Source: Burkholderiales bacterium
GTDB lineage: Bacteria; Pseudomonadota; Gammaproteobacteria; Burkholderiales; Burkholderiaceae_C
DNA length: 34,039 nt
Assembly (NCBI GenBank): GCA_003963005.1
Contig: RXJW01000123.1
Coordinates: 1 to 34,039, forward strand
Direction: 5' to 3'
Shown: positions 7,290 through 14,845 of the stretch, piece by piece
Layout: the number at the start of each line of letters is the position of its first letter
Numbering within the stretch: position 1 is the stretch's first letter
The notes under the pieces: model-generated
Databases searched by the model: none
Told to the model about the DNA's origin: nothing
What the model saw: the letters and a program-made list of their open reading frames with translations, nothing else
Program-made: the position numbers and the translations under genes

Positions 7290-8597
7290 GTGAGCAGCAT
7301 GAGCCGATTGCCCGCCGCAAGCCCGCGCGCGCCCTGGCGCCCGACACCCTCCTTGATCGTCGGTGTGGGCCTGCTCGCCCCGGCCCTGACGGCGGGTATC
7401 TCCACCAGCGTCGGCCCGCAGGTGGCGCTGTTCCTGGCCTTCGCTGGCTGGCTGTGGGGCGCCGAGCGCAAGGCCACGTGGCAGGCCCTCGTGTTCGGGG
7501 CGGTCGCCGGCGTGGGGCTGCTGGCCCACACGGCGGTCGGCGAGGCCATGGGCACCTGCCAGGATCTGATGTTCAAGTCGCTGGCCTCCCAGATCCTGCT
7601 GGTGCTCGTCGTGGCAGCGTTGTGCTTGCTGGCCGTCGCCAGCCGCGCCCAGTCGGCCAGGCGGGACGTGGCCCGGCTGGTGACGCTGTTCGTCGTGGCC
7701 GTCATCGTCGAGAAGCTGTACCTGCTGGCCACCGGCGCCAAGGACACCATCCGCCCCAGCGGCTTCTTCTCCGAGCCCAGCCATTTCGCACTGACGATTG
7801 CGCCGCTGCTGATCTTCCTGATCCTGGACCCGGAGCCGCGCTGGCGCCGCCACGGCATCGTCGCCGCGCTGGTCAGCCTCTGGCTGGCGGCGTCCGCCAC
7901 GCTGTTCCTGCTGCTGGCCGTGGGCCTGGCGCTGATGTGGCTGGCGCTGCATGGGCGGCACTTGCGGTTCTGGAAGGTGGTGCAGGTGAGCGTGCTGTCG
8001 GTGGTGTTCGCCGCCGTGGCCTATGTGTCGCCGTTCTGGGGCGACTTCGTCGACCGGGTCACGAGTCTGGGCAACCAGAGCACCGAAGCCAACGTGTCCA
8101 GCGTCGTCTACGTGATGGGATGGGAGCTCGCCATCGAGAACCTGCAGAACTCGGCGGGCTGGGGGCTGGGCTTCAACCGCATGGGCTGCGAGCCGCGCCC
8201 GGTCACGGACGGCGTGGAGGTGCTGGAGCTGCTGGGCCTGGACGACGGCAACTACAACGACGGTTCCTTCCTGGCGTCCAAGGCGCTGAGCGAGATGGGC
8301 TACTTCGCGGCCGTGCTGTGGTGCTGGGCAGCCTGGCGCGCGTGGCGCTGGCGGCGGCTGCTGCACGACCCGGCGCCGCTGGCGTCGGAGCAGGCGCGCC
8401 TGATGCTTTGCGTGCTGATCTGCGCGCTGGTCGGCCTGCTGCTGCGCGGCACGGGCTACTTCTCCGGCCCGGTGCTGCTCGCGGCCTACGCTTACTTCTG
8501 GTTGCGGGAGGCCGGCCGTCGCCGCGTCTTGGCAGAGCCCTTGCCTACAATGCAGCCCCCTGCCCAGGTGGCCGTCGCCTCTGCCTCGCGCGACTGA
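7290..8597 (+). CDS. Wzy-type polysaccharide polymerase
   Basis: A ~435-residue protein with about ten hydrophobic helices. It carries RPSGFFSEPSHFALTIAPL around residues 154-172, the R-x-x-G-[FL]-F-x-E-P-S pattern I associate with Wzy/EPS polymerases, followed by a long periplasmic loop (about 245-330: NQSTEANVSS, GLGFNRMGCE, DDGNYNDGSF). Predicted role: periplasmic joining of repeat units into a polymer. Start could be GTG 7290 or ATG 7299; neither has a strong ribosome-binding site. Polymerases are poorly conserved, so identity rests on topology, the EPS motif and position between a GT2 and an oxygenase gene in a locus with a flippase and a Wzz. O-antigen ligase is the main alternative. 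Confidence 0.8.
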   Translation: MSSMSRLPAASPRAPWRPTPSLIVGVGLLAPALTAGISTSVGPQVALFLAFAGWLWGAERKATWQALVFGAVAGVGLLAHTAVGEAMGTCQDLMFKSLASQILLVLVVAALCLLAVASRAQSARRDVARLVTLFVVAVIVEKLYLLATGAKDTIRPSGFFSEPSHFALTIAPLLIFLILDPEPRWRRHGIVAALVSLWLAASATLFLLLAVGLALMWLALHGRHLRFWKVVQVSVLSVVFAAVAYVSPFWGDFVDRVTSLGNQSTEANVSSVVYVMGWELAIENLQNSAGWGLGFNRMGCEPRPVTDGVEVLELLGLDDGNYNDGSFLASKALSEMGYFAAVLWCWAAWRAWRWRRLLHDPAPLASEQARLMLCVLICALVGLLLRGTGYFSGPVLLAAYAYFWLREAGRRRVLAEPLPTMQPPAQVAVASASRD

Positions 8598-8670
8598 CGG
8601 CTCCTGGTGCCGACCGTCTTCATCGAACAGTGCCGCCCGCCGCGGCTGCGCCTGTGACTGCCCGCCGACC

Positions 8671-9507
8671 ATGTCTTCTGCCCCCATCTCCAGAGCCGCG
8701 CTGACCGACCTGATCTGCGCGCGACTGACGTCCTCCCTGGCGGAACTGCGGGCCGCGTTCGATGCCTCCGGCCAAGCGGTGGGCGTGCGCCACGTGGTGG
8801 TGGACGACCTGCTGCCGGTCGAGATCGCCGAGCGCATCCATCGTGCGTTTCCGCAGCCGTCGGCCATGCGGCTGATGGACAGCTTTCGCGAGCGCAAGTA
8901 CACCTCCAAGCGCTTTGACCAGTTCGATCCGCTGATGGCGGACATCACCTTCGCCGTGCAGGACCCGCGGGTCGTGGCGATCGTCGAGCAGATCACCGGC
9001 ATCCGCGAGCAGATTCCCGACAGCAGCCTCTACGCCGGCGGCCTGAGTGCGATGGTCAAGGGGCATCACCTGGGCCCGCACATCGACAACTCGCACGAGG
9101 CTTCGCGGCGCTACTACCGCACGCTGAACCTGCTGTATTACGTCACGCCGGGCTGGACGCTGGAGAACGGCGGCAACCTCGAACTCTGGGACCGGCGCGT
9201 GCAGAAGAACGTCACGCTGGTGAGCCGCTTCAACCGCCTGGCCCTCATGGAGACGACGCCGACCTCCTGGCATTCGGTCAGCCCGGTGGTGGCCGACGGC
9301 ACGCGCTGCTGCGTGTCCAACTACTACTTCTCGCCGCGCTCGCCCACGGGCACGGACTATTTCAACGTCACGTCCTTCAGCGCCCGACCCGAGCAGCCGC
9401 TGCTGCGCCTGCTGGCGCGGGCGGACAACGGCCTGCGCCAGGGCCTGCGCGCCCTCGTGCCGCAGGGCCTGGGCAAGAAGGACGTCTACGAAGGCCCCAA
9501 GCCGTGA
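8671..9507 (+). CDS. 2-oxoglutarate/Fe(II)-dependent oxygenase
   Basis: A 278-residue protein with the double-stranded beta-helix signature of 2OG-Fe(II) oxygenases. GPHIDNSH gives the first metal ligands H137-x-D139, TSWHSVSPV gives the distal H201, and R212 lies 11 residues later, where the 2-oxoglutarate-binding basic residue is expected. LNLLYYV and GGNLELWDRRV match strands of the prolyl-4-hydroxylase-like branch. No signal peptide, so cytoplasmic. It sits inside the polysaccharide operon and overlaps the next glycosyltransferase by 4 bp (GTGA), which argues for a role in this pathway, perhaps hydroxylating or oxidising a sugar or an acyl substituent. The substrate is an open question. 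Confidence 0.87.
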   Translation: MSSAPISRAALTDLICARLTSSLAELRAAFDASGQAVGVRHVVVDDLLPVEIAERIHRAFPQPSAMRLMDSFRERKYTSKRFDQFDPLMADITFAVQDPRVVAIVEQITGIREQIPDSSLYAGGLSAMVKGHHLGPHIDNSHEASRRYYRTLNLLYYVTPGWTLENGGNLELWDRRVQKNVTLVSRFNRLALMETTPTSWHSVSPVVADGTRCCVSNYYFSPRSPTGTDYFNVTSFSARPEQPLLRLLARADNGLRQGLRALVPQGLGKKDVYEGPKP

Positions 9508-10556
9508 CGACGCAGGCCGGGCGCCTGCTGCTGTACGCGCCCAATGTGCACACGGGTGGCGGCTTCGTGCTGCTGCAGTCGCTGCTGGCCGCCTGGCCCG
9601 CGGGCCAGCCTTTCGTCGCCTGGCTGGATGACCGGGCCCGGGCCCGGCTGAGCCTGCCCGAGGGCGCCCAGGTGACCTGGGTGCAGGCGGCGGCGGGGTC
9701 GCGCCTGAAGGCCGAGTTCACGCTGGCTGCCGAGGCCCGGGCGAGCGACCGGCTGCTGTGCTTCCACGGCCTGCCGCCGCTGCGCCGTGTGGCTGCCCGG
9801 GTGTGGCTGTTCCAGCAGAACCGCAACTACCTCGGCCAGGTGCCGCTGGCCGACTTCGGCTGGAAGACCCGGCAGCGGCTGCGCTTCGAGCAGGCGGTCA
9901 GCCGCTGGCTGCGCTCGCGCGTGGCCCGCTACTGGGTGCAGACGCCGTCGATGGCGCGCGCCGTGCAGGCCTGGTACGGCCCGCAGCCGGCCGACATCCG
10001 TGTGCTGCCGTTCGCGCCGCCGGCCCCGGCGACGTCGCTCACCCCGGCCGCGGCCGGGGGCCGGGCCTGGGACTTCGTCTACGTTGCCGACGGCGAAGCG
10101 CACAAGAACCATCGCACACTCGTGCAGGCGTGGCGACATCTGGCGGATCAAGGGCTGCGCCCGAGCCTGGCGCTGACGCTGAGCGAGCGCGATGCCGGCC
10201 TGGCCGCGTGGGTGCAGGCGCAGGCGTCCGAGCAGGGCCTGCACATCACCAACCTCGGGCCGCGCTCGCATGCCGAGGTGCTGGCGCTGTACCGCCAGGC
10301 GCGGGCCCTGGTGTTTCCGTCCAAGGGCGAGTCCTTCGGGCTGCCGCTGATCGAGGCGCGACAGGCAGGGCTGCCGATCCTCGCCGGCGAGCTCGACTTC
10401 GTGCGCGACGTCTGCGAGCCGGCGCAGACCTTCGACCCGGCCTCGGCGGTGTCGATCGCCCGCGCCGTGCAGCGTTTCCTGGGGCAGGCCGAGCCGCCGC
10501 TGGAACCCGCGCTGGCCGCCGGCTTCCTGCAGGCCCTCTTCGCGCCGGACGCATGA
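9504..10556 (+). CDS. Family 4 (GT-B) glycosyltransferase
   Basis: A 350-residue retaining GT-B glycosyltransferase. The N-terminal half contains a glycine-rich loop (NVHTGGGFVLLQSLLAAW). The C-terminal half has VADGEAHKNHRTLVQAW and LVFPSKGESFGLPLIEA with the E276-x7-E284 nucleotide-sugar-binding motif. It starts with GTG at 9504, overlapping the oxygenase stop (GTGA); this start lies directly before MTTQAGRLLLYAPNV, the first strand of the Rossmann domain. It ends in an ATGA overlap with the next GT4 gene. It should add one residue of the repeat unit; donor and linkage cannot be inferred. Confidence 0.86.
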   Translation: MTTQAGRLLLYAPNVHTGGGFVLLQSLLAAWPAGQPFVAWLDDRARARLSLPEGAQVTWVQAAAGSRLKAEFTLAAEARASDRLLCFHGLPPLRRVAARVWLFQQNRNYLGQVPLADFGWKTRQRLRFEQAVSRWLRSRVARYWVQTPSMARAVQAWYGPQPADIRVLPFAPPAPATSLTPAAAGGRAWDFVYVADGEAHKNHRTLVQAWRHLADQGLRPSLALTLSERDAGLAAWVQAQASEQGLHITNLGPRSHAEVLALYRQARALVFPSKGESFGLPLIEARQAGLPILAGELDFVRDVCEPAQTFDPASAVSIARAVQRFLGQAEPPLEPALAAGFLQALFAPDA

Positions 10557-11794
10557 AGGTCCTGCTGCTGAGCCAGCACTTCTGGCCCGAGTCCTTCCGC
10601 ATCAACGAGGTGGCGCAGTCGCTCGTGGAGCAGGGCTGCGAGGTCACGGTGCTGACCGGCAAGCCCAACTACCCGGAGGGGGCGCTGTTTCCCGGCTACC
10701 GCGCCGGCGGCGTGCAGCGCGAGCGGCACGAGGGCTACGAGATCGTGCGCGTGCCGCTGCTGCCGCGCGGGCCGGGCGGTGCGCGGCGGCTGGTGCTGAA
10801 CTACCTGTCGTTCCTCGCCTGTGCGTCGCTGCTCGGGCCGTGGGCCCTGCGTGGGCAGCGCTTCGATGCCATCTTCGTGTACGGCACCAGCCCGATCCTG
10901 CAGGCCATCGCCGCCATCGTGCTGAAGTGGATCAAGCGCGCGGCCCTGGTCGTCTGGGTGCAGGACCTGTGGCCGGACAGCCTCGAGATCACCGGCTTCG
11001 TGCGCAACCGCCGGCTGCTCGCCGCCGTGGCGGTGGTCGTCCGCTGGATCTACCGGCGCAGCGACCTGCTGCTCGTGCAGTCACCGGCCTTCATCCCACC
11101 CGTGCGGGCCATGGCCGGCCGCACGCCGGTGCGGGTGCACGAGAACCCCGGTGACCGGGCCGGCGCCAGCGGAGCCCACGCGGCAACGACGCTGCAACTG
11201 CCGGCGGGCACCTTCAACATCGTCTTCGCCGGCAACCTGGGCACCGTGCAGTCGCTGGACTGCGTGCTCGATGCCGCCGAGCAGCTGGGTGCCGACAGCG
11301 GCATTCGCTGGGTGCTCGTGGGCAGCGGCGCGCGCGATGCCTGGCTGGCCGAGCAGGTCGCCGCCCGCGGGCTCAGGCAGGTGCAGCTGGCCGGCCGCCT
11401 GCCGCCCGAGCAGATGCCGGCGGTGTTCGCGCAGGCGGATGCCCTGCTCGTCAGCCTCATCGGCGGGCCGGCCTTGAGCCGCACGGTTCCAAGCAAAATA
11501 CAGGCTTACCTGGCCGCCGGCCGGCCCATCCTGGCTTCGATGGACGGTGAGGGCGCCCGGGTGGTCGAAGCGGCGGGTGCCGGCCTGGCCTGTGCCGCCG
11601 AGGACGCCAAGGCCCTGGCCCAGGCGGCGCAGGCCTTGCAGGCGATGCCCGCCGCGCAGCGCCAGCGCATGGGCGAGGCGGGGCGGCGCTACTACGCCGA
11701 ACACTACGAGCCCGGGCGGCTGGCACAGGCCCTGGTGGAACACATGAGGAGCGCCGTCGCGGCGCGCCACAGCCAAGAAGAGAAAGTGCAATGA
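10553..11794 (+). CDS. WcaI/WbuB-like family 4 glycosyltransferase (probable L-6-deoxyhexosamine transferase)
   Basis: A 413-residue GT-B enzyme opening MKVLLLSQHFWPESFRINE and TVLTGKPNYPEG, the hallmark start of WcaI/WbuB proteins. VVWVQDLWPDSLEITGF and the C-terminal SRTVPSKIQAYLAAGRPIL are also typical. The ATG at 10553 overlaps the previous stop (ATGA) and begins at the conserved N-terminus; an in-frame opening far upstream is antisense-like composition. WbuB in E. coli O26 is an L-FucNAc transferase, and here the gene is ATGA-coupled to three genes for a UDP-L-6-deoxyhexosamine, so transfer of that sugar is a contextual inference. An AGAAGAGAAAG stretch at its 3' end provides the ribosome-binding site of the next gene. 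Confidence 0.87.
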   Translation: MKVLLLSQHFWPESFRINEVAQSLVEQGCEVTVLTGKPNYPEGALFPGYRAGGVQRERHEGYEIVRVPLLPRGPGGARRLVLNYLSFLACASLLGPWALRGQRFDAIFVYGTSPILQAIAAIVLKWIKRAALVVWVQDLWPDSLEITGFVRNRRLLAAVAVVVRWIYRRSDLLLVQSPAFIPPVRAMAGRTPVRVHENPGDRAGASGAHAATTLQLPAGTFNIVFAGNLGTVQSLDCVLDAAEQLGADSGIRWVLVGSGARDAWLAEQVAARGLRQVQLAGRLPPEQMPAVFAQADALLVSLIGGPALSRTVPSKIQAYLAAGRPILASMDGEGARVVEAAGAGLACAAEDAKALAQAAQALQAMPAAQRQRMGEAGRRYYAEHYEPGRLAQALVEHMRSAVAARHSQEEKVQ

Positions 11795-12663
11795 CGAGCA
11801 ACAAGCCACGCCTGCTGGTCCTGGGGGCCAGCGGCATGCTGGGCAACGCCGTGCTGCGGGTGTTCGCTGCCGACCCCGCCTACGAGGTGTTCGGCTCGGT
11901 GCGCGGTGCCGGTGTCATCCCGACCCTGCAGGCCAGGGCGCCTGCAGCGCAGTTCGTGGCCGGCGTGGACGTGGAGAGCCTGGACAGCCTGACGCGCCTG
12001 TTCGCCCAGGTGCGGCCGGCCCTGGTGGTCAATTGCATCGGCATCGTCAAGCAGCTGGCCGAGGCCGATGACCCGCTGACCGCCATCCCGATCAACGCCC
12101 TGCTGCCGCACCGCCTGGCCCGCCTGGCCCAGGTGGCCGGGGCCCGGCTGATCCACGTCAGCACCGACTGCGTGTTCTCCGGCGCCAAGGGTGGCTATGT
12201 CGAGACCGACCCGTCGGATGCCGACGACCTCTACGGCCGCAGCAAGCTGATGGGCGAGGTGGACTACGACAACGCCGTGACCCTGCGCACGTCCATCATC
12301 GGCCACGAGCTGGCCAGCGCCCACGGGCTGGTGGGCTGGTTCCTGTCGCAGACCGGGCCAGTGCGGGGCTTCACCAAGGCGGTGTTCTCGGGGCTGCCCA
12401 CCGTGGCCCTGGCGCAGGTCATGAAAGACCATGTCGTGCCTCACCCCGAGCTGCGCGGCACCTGGCATGTGTCGGCCGAGCCCATCGACAAATACAGCCT
12501 GCTGCGCCTGGTGGCGGCCGAATACGGACGCGACAACCTGATCTCGCCCGACGACAAGCTCGTCATCGACCGCTCGCTGGACTCCAGCCGGTTCCGCGCG
12601 GCCACCGGCTACGCGCCGCCCTCCTGGCCTGAACTGGTGCGCCAGATGCGCGCCTTCGGCTGA
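11791..12663 (+). CDS. RmlD-like SDR reductase (predicted 4-keto-sugar nucleotide reductase)
   Basis: A 290-residue extended SDR of the dTDP-4-dehydrorhamnose reductase type. It has the NAD(P) loop VLGASGMLGNA (10-20), STDCVFSGAKGGY (124-136) and the catalytic Y148-G-R-S-K152. With the next two genes it forms the dehydratase/5-epimerase, 4-reductase, 2-epimerase set that makes UDP-L-6-deoxy-HexNAc from UDP-GlcNAc. WbjC/FnlB/CapF of the L-FucNAc pathway are about 370 residues and carry a C-terminal cupin domain needed for C3 epimerisation. This protein stops at 290 residues and has no cupin, like WbvR of the L-QuiNAc pathway in Vibrio cholerae O37. UDP-L-RhaNAc, then UDP-L-QuiNAc, are therefore the likelier products. 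Start ATG overlaps the previous stop and has an AAGAGA ribosome-binding site. Confidence 0.82.
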   Translation: MTSNKPRLLVLGASGMLGNAVLRVFAADPAYEVFGSVRGAGVIPTLQARAPAAQFVAGVDVESLDSLTRLFAQVRPALVVNCIGIVKQLAEADDPLTAIPINALLPHRLARLAQVAGARLIHVSTDCVFSGAKGGYVETDPSDADDLYGRSKLMGEVDYDNAVTLRTSIIGHELASAHGLVGWFLSQTGPVRGFTKAVFSGLPTVALAQVMKDHVVPHPELRGTWHVSAEPIDKYSLLRLVAAEYGRDNLISPDDKLVIDRSLDSSRFRAATGYAPPSWPELVRQMRAFG

Positions 12664-12686
12664 ATCGAACCCTGAAAGACGTTTCC

Positions 12687-13697
12687 ATGTTCAAAGACAA
12701 GGTCCTCTTGATCACCGGTGGCACGGGCAGCTTCGGCAATTCGGTGCTGAGCCGTTTCCTGAAATCCGACTTCGCCGAGATCCGCATCTTCAGCCGCGAC
12801 GAGAAGAAGCAGGAGGACATGCGCATCGCGTTGAAGAGCGACAAGGTCAAGTTCTACATCGGCGATGTGCGCGACTACGACAGCGTGCACGACGCGCTCA
12901 ACGGCGTCGACTACGTCTTCCACGCCGCGGCGCTCAAGCAGGTGCCCTCGTGCGAGTTCTATCCGATGGAGGCCGTCAAGACCAACGTCATCGGCGCCGA
13001 GAACGTCATGCGTGCGGCCATTGCGCAGGGCGTGAGCCGCGTGGTGGTGCTGTCCACCGACAAGGCCGTCTACCCGATCAATGCGATGGGCATGTCCAAG
13101 GCCATGATGGAGAAGGTCATGGTGGCCAAGTCGCGGCTGTGCGACCCGGCCAAGACCGTGCTGTCGGCCACGCGCTACGGCAACGTGATGGCCTCGCGGG
13201 GCTCGGTCATCCCGCTGTTCCTGCAGCAGCTGCAGGACGGCAAGCCGCTGACCATCACCGACCCGACGATGACCCGCTTCCTGATGTCGCTCGAAGAGTC
13301 GGTCGACCTGGTGCTGTACGCCTTCGAGCACGCCCGCCCCGGCGACATCTTCGTGCAGAAGGCCCCGGCCTCGACCGTGGGCGACCTGGCGGAGGCAATG
13401 CGGCAGCTCCTCCAGAAGGACAACCCCGTCAACATCATCGGCACGCGCCATGGCGAGAAGCTGTACGAATCGCTCGTGTCGCGCGAGGAGATGGCCCGCG
13501 CCGAGGACCTGGGCGGCTACTACCGCATCCCGGCGGATTCGCGCGACCTGAACTACGCCAAGTATTTCGTCGAGGGCCAGACGGCGATCTCGGAGATCGA
13601 CGACTACACCTCGCACAACACCCAGCGGCTGAGCGTGGCCGAGGTCAAGCAGGTGCTGCTGCAACTGGACCTGATCCGGGAGGCCGTGAATGCTTAA
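12687..13697 (+). CDS. UDP-GlcNAc 4,6-dehydratase/5-epimerase (CapE/WbjB/FnlA type)
   Basis: A 336-residue soluble SDR predicted to convert UDP-GlcNAc to a UDP-4-keto-L-6-deoxyhexosamine. It has LLITGGTGSFGNSV (glycine loop at 11-17), FHAAALKQVPSCE (79-90), STDKAVYPINAMGMSK (123-138) and RYGNVMASRGSV (163-173). The usual catalytic Tyr of YxxxK is replaced by Met134 (M-G-M-S-K138), as I recall for the CapE/WbjB branch; the inverting FlaA1/PseB dehydratases differ around this site. Length is normal for the short, soluble forms, without the membrane domain of WbpM. It ends 8 bp inside the next gene, the 2-epimerase. Confidence 0.87.
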   Translation: MFKDKVLLITGGTGSFGNSVLSRFLKSDFAEIRIFSRDEKKQEDMRIALKSDKVKFYIGDVRDYDSVHDALNGVDYVFHAAALKQVPSCEFYPMEAVKTNVIGAENVMRAAIAQGVSRVVVLSTDKAVYPINAMGMSKAMMEKVMVAKSRLCDPAKTVLSATRYGNVMASRGSVIPLFLQQLQDGKPLTITDPTMTRFLMSLEESVDLVLYAFEHARPGDIFVQKAPASTVGDLAEAMRQLLQKDNPVNIIGTRHGEKLYESLVSREEMARAEDLGGYYRIPADSRDLNYAKYFVEGQTAISEIDDYTSHNTQRLSVAEVKQVLLQLDLIREAVNA

Positions 13698-14826
13698 GGT
13701 CATGACCGTCGTGGGCACGCGGCCGGAGATCATCCGGCTGTCCCGCGTCATCGCGCAGCTCGACCAGCACACCGAGCACGTGCTCGTGCACACCGGCCAG
13801 AACTACGACTACGAGCTCAACGAGGTCTTCTTCAGCGACCTGGGCATCCGCAAGCCCGATCACTTCCTCGAAGCCGCCGGCGCCACGGCGGCCGAGACCA
13901 TCGCGCAGGTCATCCAGAACGTCGACCGCGTGCTGGCCGAGACGCAGCCGGATGCCCTGCTCATCCTGGGCGACACCAACAGCTGCCTCGCCGCCATCGC
14001 CGCGAAGCGTCGCAAGGTGCCGATCTTCCACATGGAGGCCGGCAACCGCTGCTTCGACTTCCGGGTGCCGGAGGAGATCAACCGCCGCATCGTCGACCAC
14101 ACCGCCGACATCAACCTGAGCTACAGCCAGATCGCGCGCGACTACCTGCTGCGTGAGGGCTTCCCGCCCGATCAGGTCATCGTGACCGGCAGCCCGATGC
14201 GCGAGGTCATCGAGCACTACCGGCCGGGCATCGACGCCTCCGACGTGCTGGCCCGCCAGGGCCTGACGCCGGGGCGCTACTTCGTCGTCAGCTCGCACCG
14301 CGAGGAGAACGTCGACGCGCCGGAAAACCTGCAACGTCTGCTGACCCTGCTGAACACGCTCGCCGAGCGCTATGACGAGCCGGTCATCGTCTCCACGCAT
14401 CCGCGCACCCGCAAGCGCCTGGAGGCGCTGCTGGCCCGCCAGGCCATGCATCCGCAGGTGCAGTTCATGAAGCCCTTCGGTTTCCTGGACTACATCCGGC
14501 TGCAGAGCAGCGCGCGGGCCGTGCTGTCGGACAGCGGCACGATCACCGAGGAGTCGTCCATCCTCAACTTCCCCGCGCTGAATCTGCGCGAGGTGCATGA
14601 GCGGCCCGAAGGCTTCGAGGAGGCCGCCGTCATGATGGTGGGCTTCGACGTCGAGCGCGTGCTCGACGGGCTGCGCATCCTGGAGAGCCAGCCGCGGGGC
14701 GACGAGCGCCTGCTGCGGCTGGTGAACGACTACGCGCCGGCGAACGTGTCCGACAAGGTGCTGCGCATCATCGTCAGCTACACCGGCTACGTGAACCGCA
14801 AGGTCTGGCGCAAGCCGGGCGCCTGA
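13690..14826 (+). CDS. Non-hydrolysing UDP-HexNAc 2-epimerase (WbjD/CapG/FnlC type)
   Basis: A 378-residue GT-B-fold epimerase with VMTVVGTRPEIIRLSRVI at the N-terminus, HTGQNYDYELNEVFF, LILGDTNSCL, PIFHMEAGNRCFD (the conserved E of HMEAG), PEEINRRIVDH and SDSGTITEESSILNFP. It is the last gene of the rightward polysaccharide block and overlaps the dehydratase by 8 bp, so it should act as the C2 epimerase that finishes the UDP-L-6-deoxyhexosamine. Classical WecB (UDP-ManNAc formation) is the main alternative, but the neighbours and the NRCFD variant of the HMEAG segment favour the L-FucNAc/L-QuiNAc type. Its final GCC-TGA lies in one arm of a hairpin whose other arm carries the stop of the opposing wzz-type gene. 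Confidence 0.87.
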   Translation: MLKVMTVVGTRPEIIRLSRVIAQLDQHTEHVLVHTGQNYDYELNEVFFSDLGIRKPDHFLEAAGATAAETIAQVIQNVDRVLAETQPDALLILGDTNSCLAAIAAKRRKVPIFHMEAGNRCFDFRVPEEINRRIVDHTADINLSYSQIARDYLLREGFPPDQVIVTGSPMREVIEHYRPGIDASDVLARQGLTPGRYFVVSSHREENVDAPENLQRLLTLLNTLAERYDEPVIVSTHPRTRKRLEALLARQAMHPQVQFMKPFGFLDYIRLQSSARAVLSDSGTITEESSILNFPALNLREVHERPEGFEEAAVMMVGFDVERVLDGLRILESQPRGDERLLRLVNDYAPANVSDKVLRIIVSYTGYVNRKVWRKPGA

Positions 14827-14845
14827 CGCCGGCCCGCCGTCAGGC
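14821..14845. terminator. Bidirectional hairpin between convergent polysaccharide operons
   Basis: GCCTGACG (14821-14828) and CGTCAGGC (14838-14845) are perfect inverted copies around a 9-nt loop. Each arm encodes Ala-stop of one of the two convergent genes. There is no T-run, so it may act as a bidirectional 3'-end stabiliser or weak terminator. Confidence 0.5.

Noticed and set aside
8546..8551. TACAAT near the 3' end of the polymerase gene as a promoter for the oxygenase gene
   Set aside because: It lies inside coding sequence 120 bp before the next start with no -35 at correct spacing; kept only as part of the motif observation.
13690..14826. Naming the epimerase gene wecB
   Set aside because: It is in a UDP-L-6-deoxyhexosamine cassette and has the NRCFD variant, so WbjD/FnlC-type function is more likely than UDP-ManNAc synthesis.
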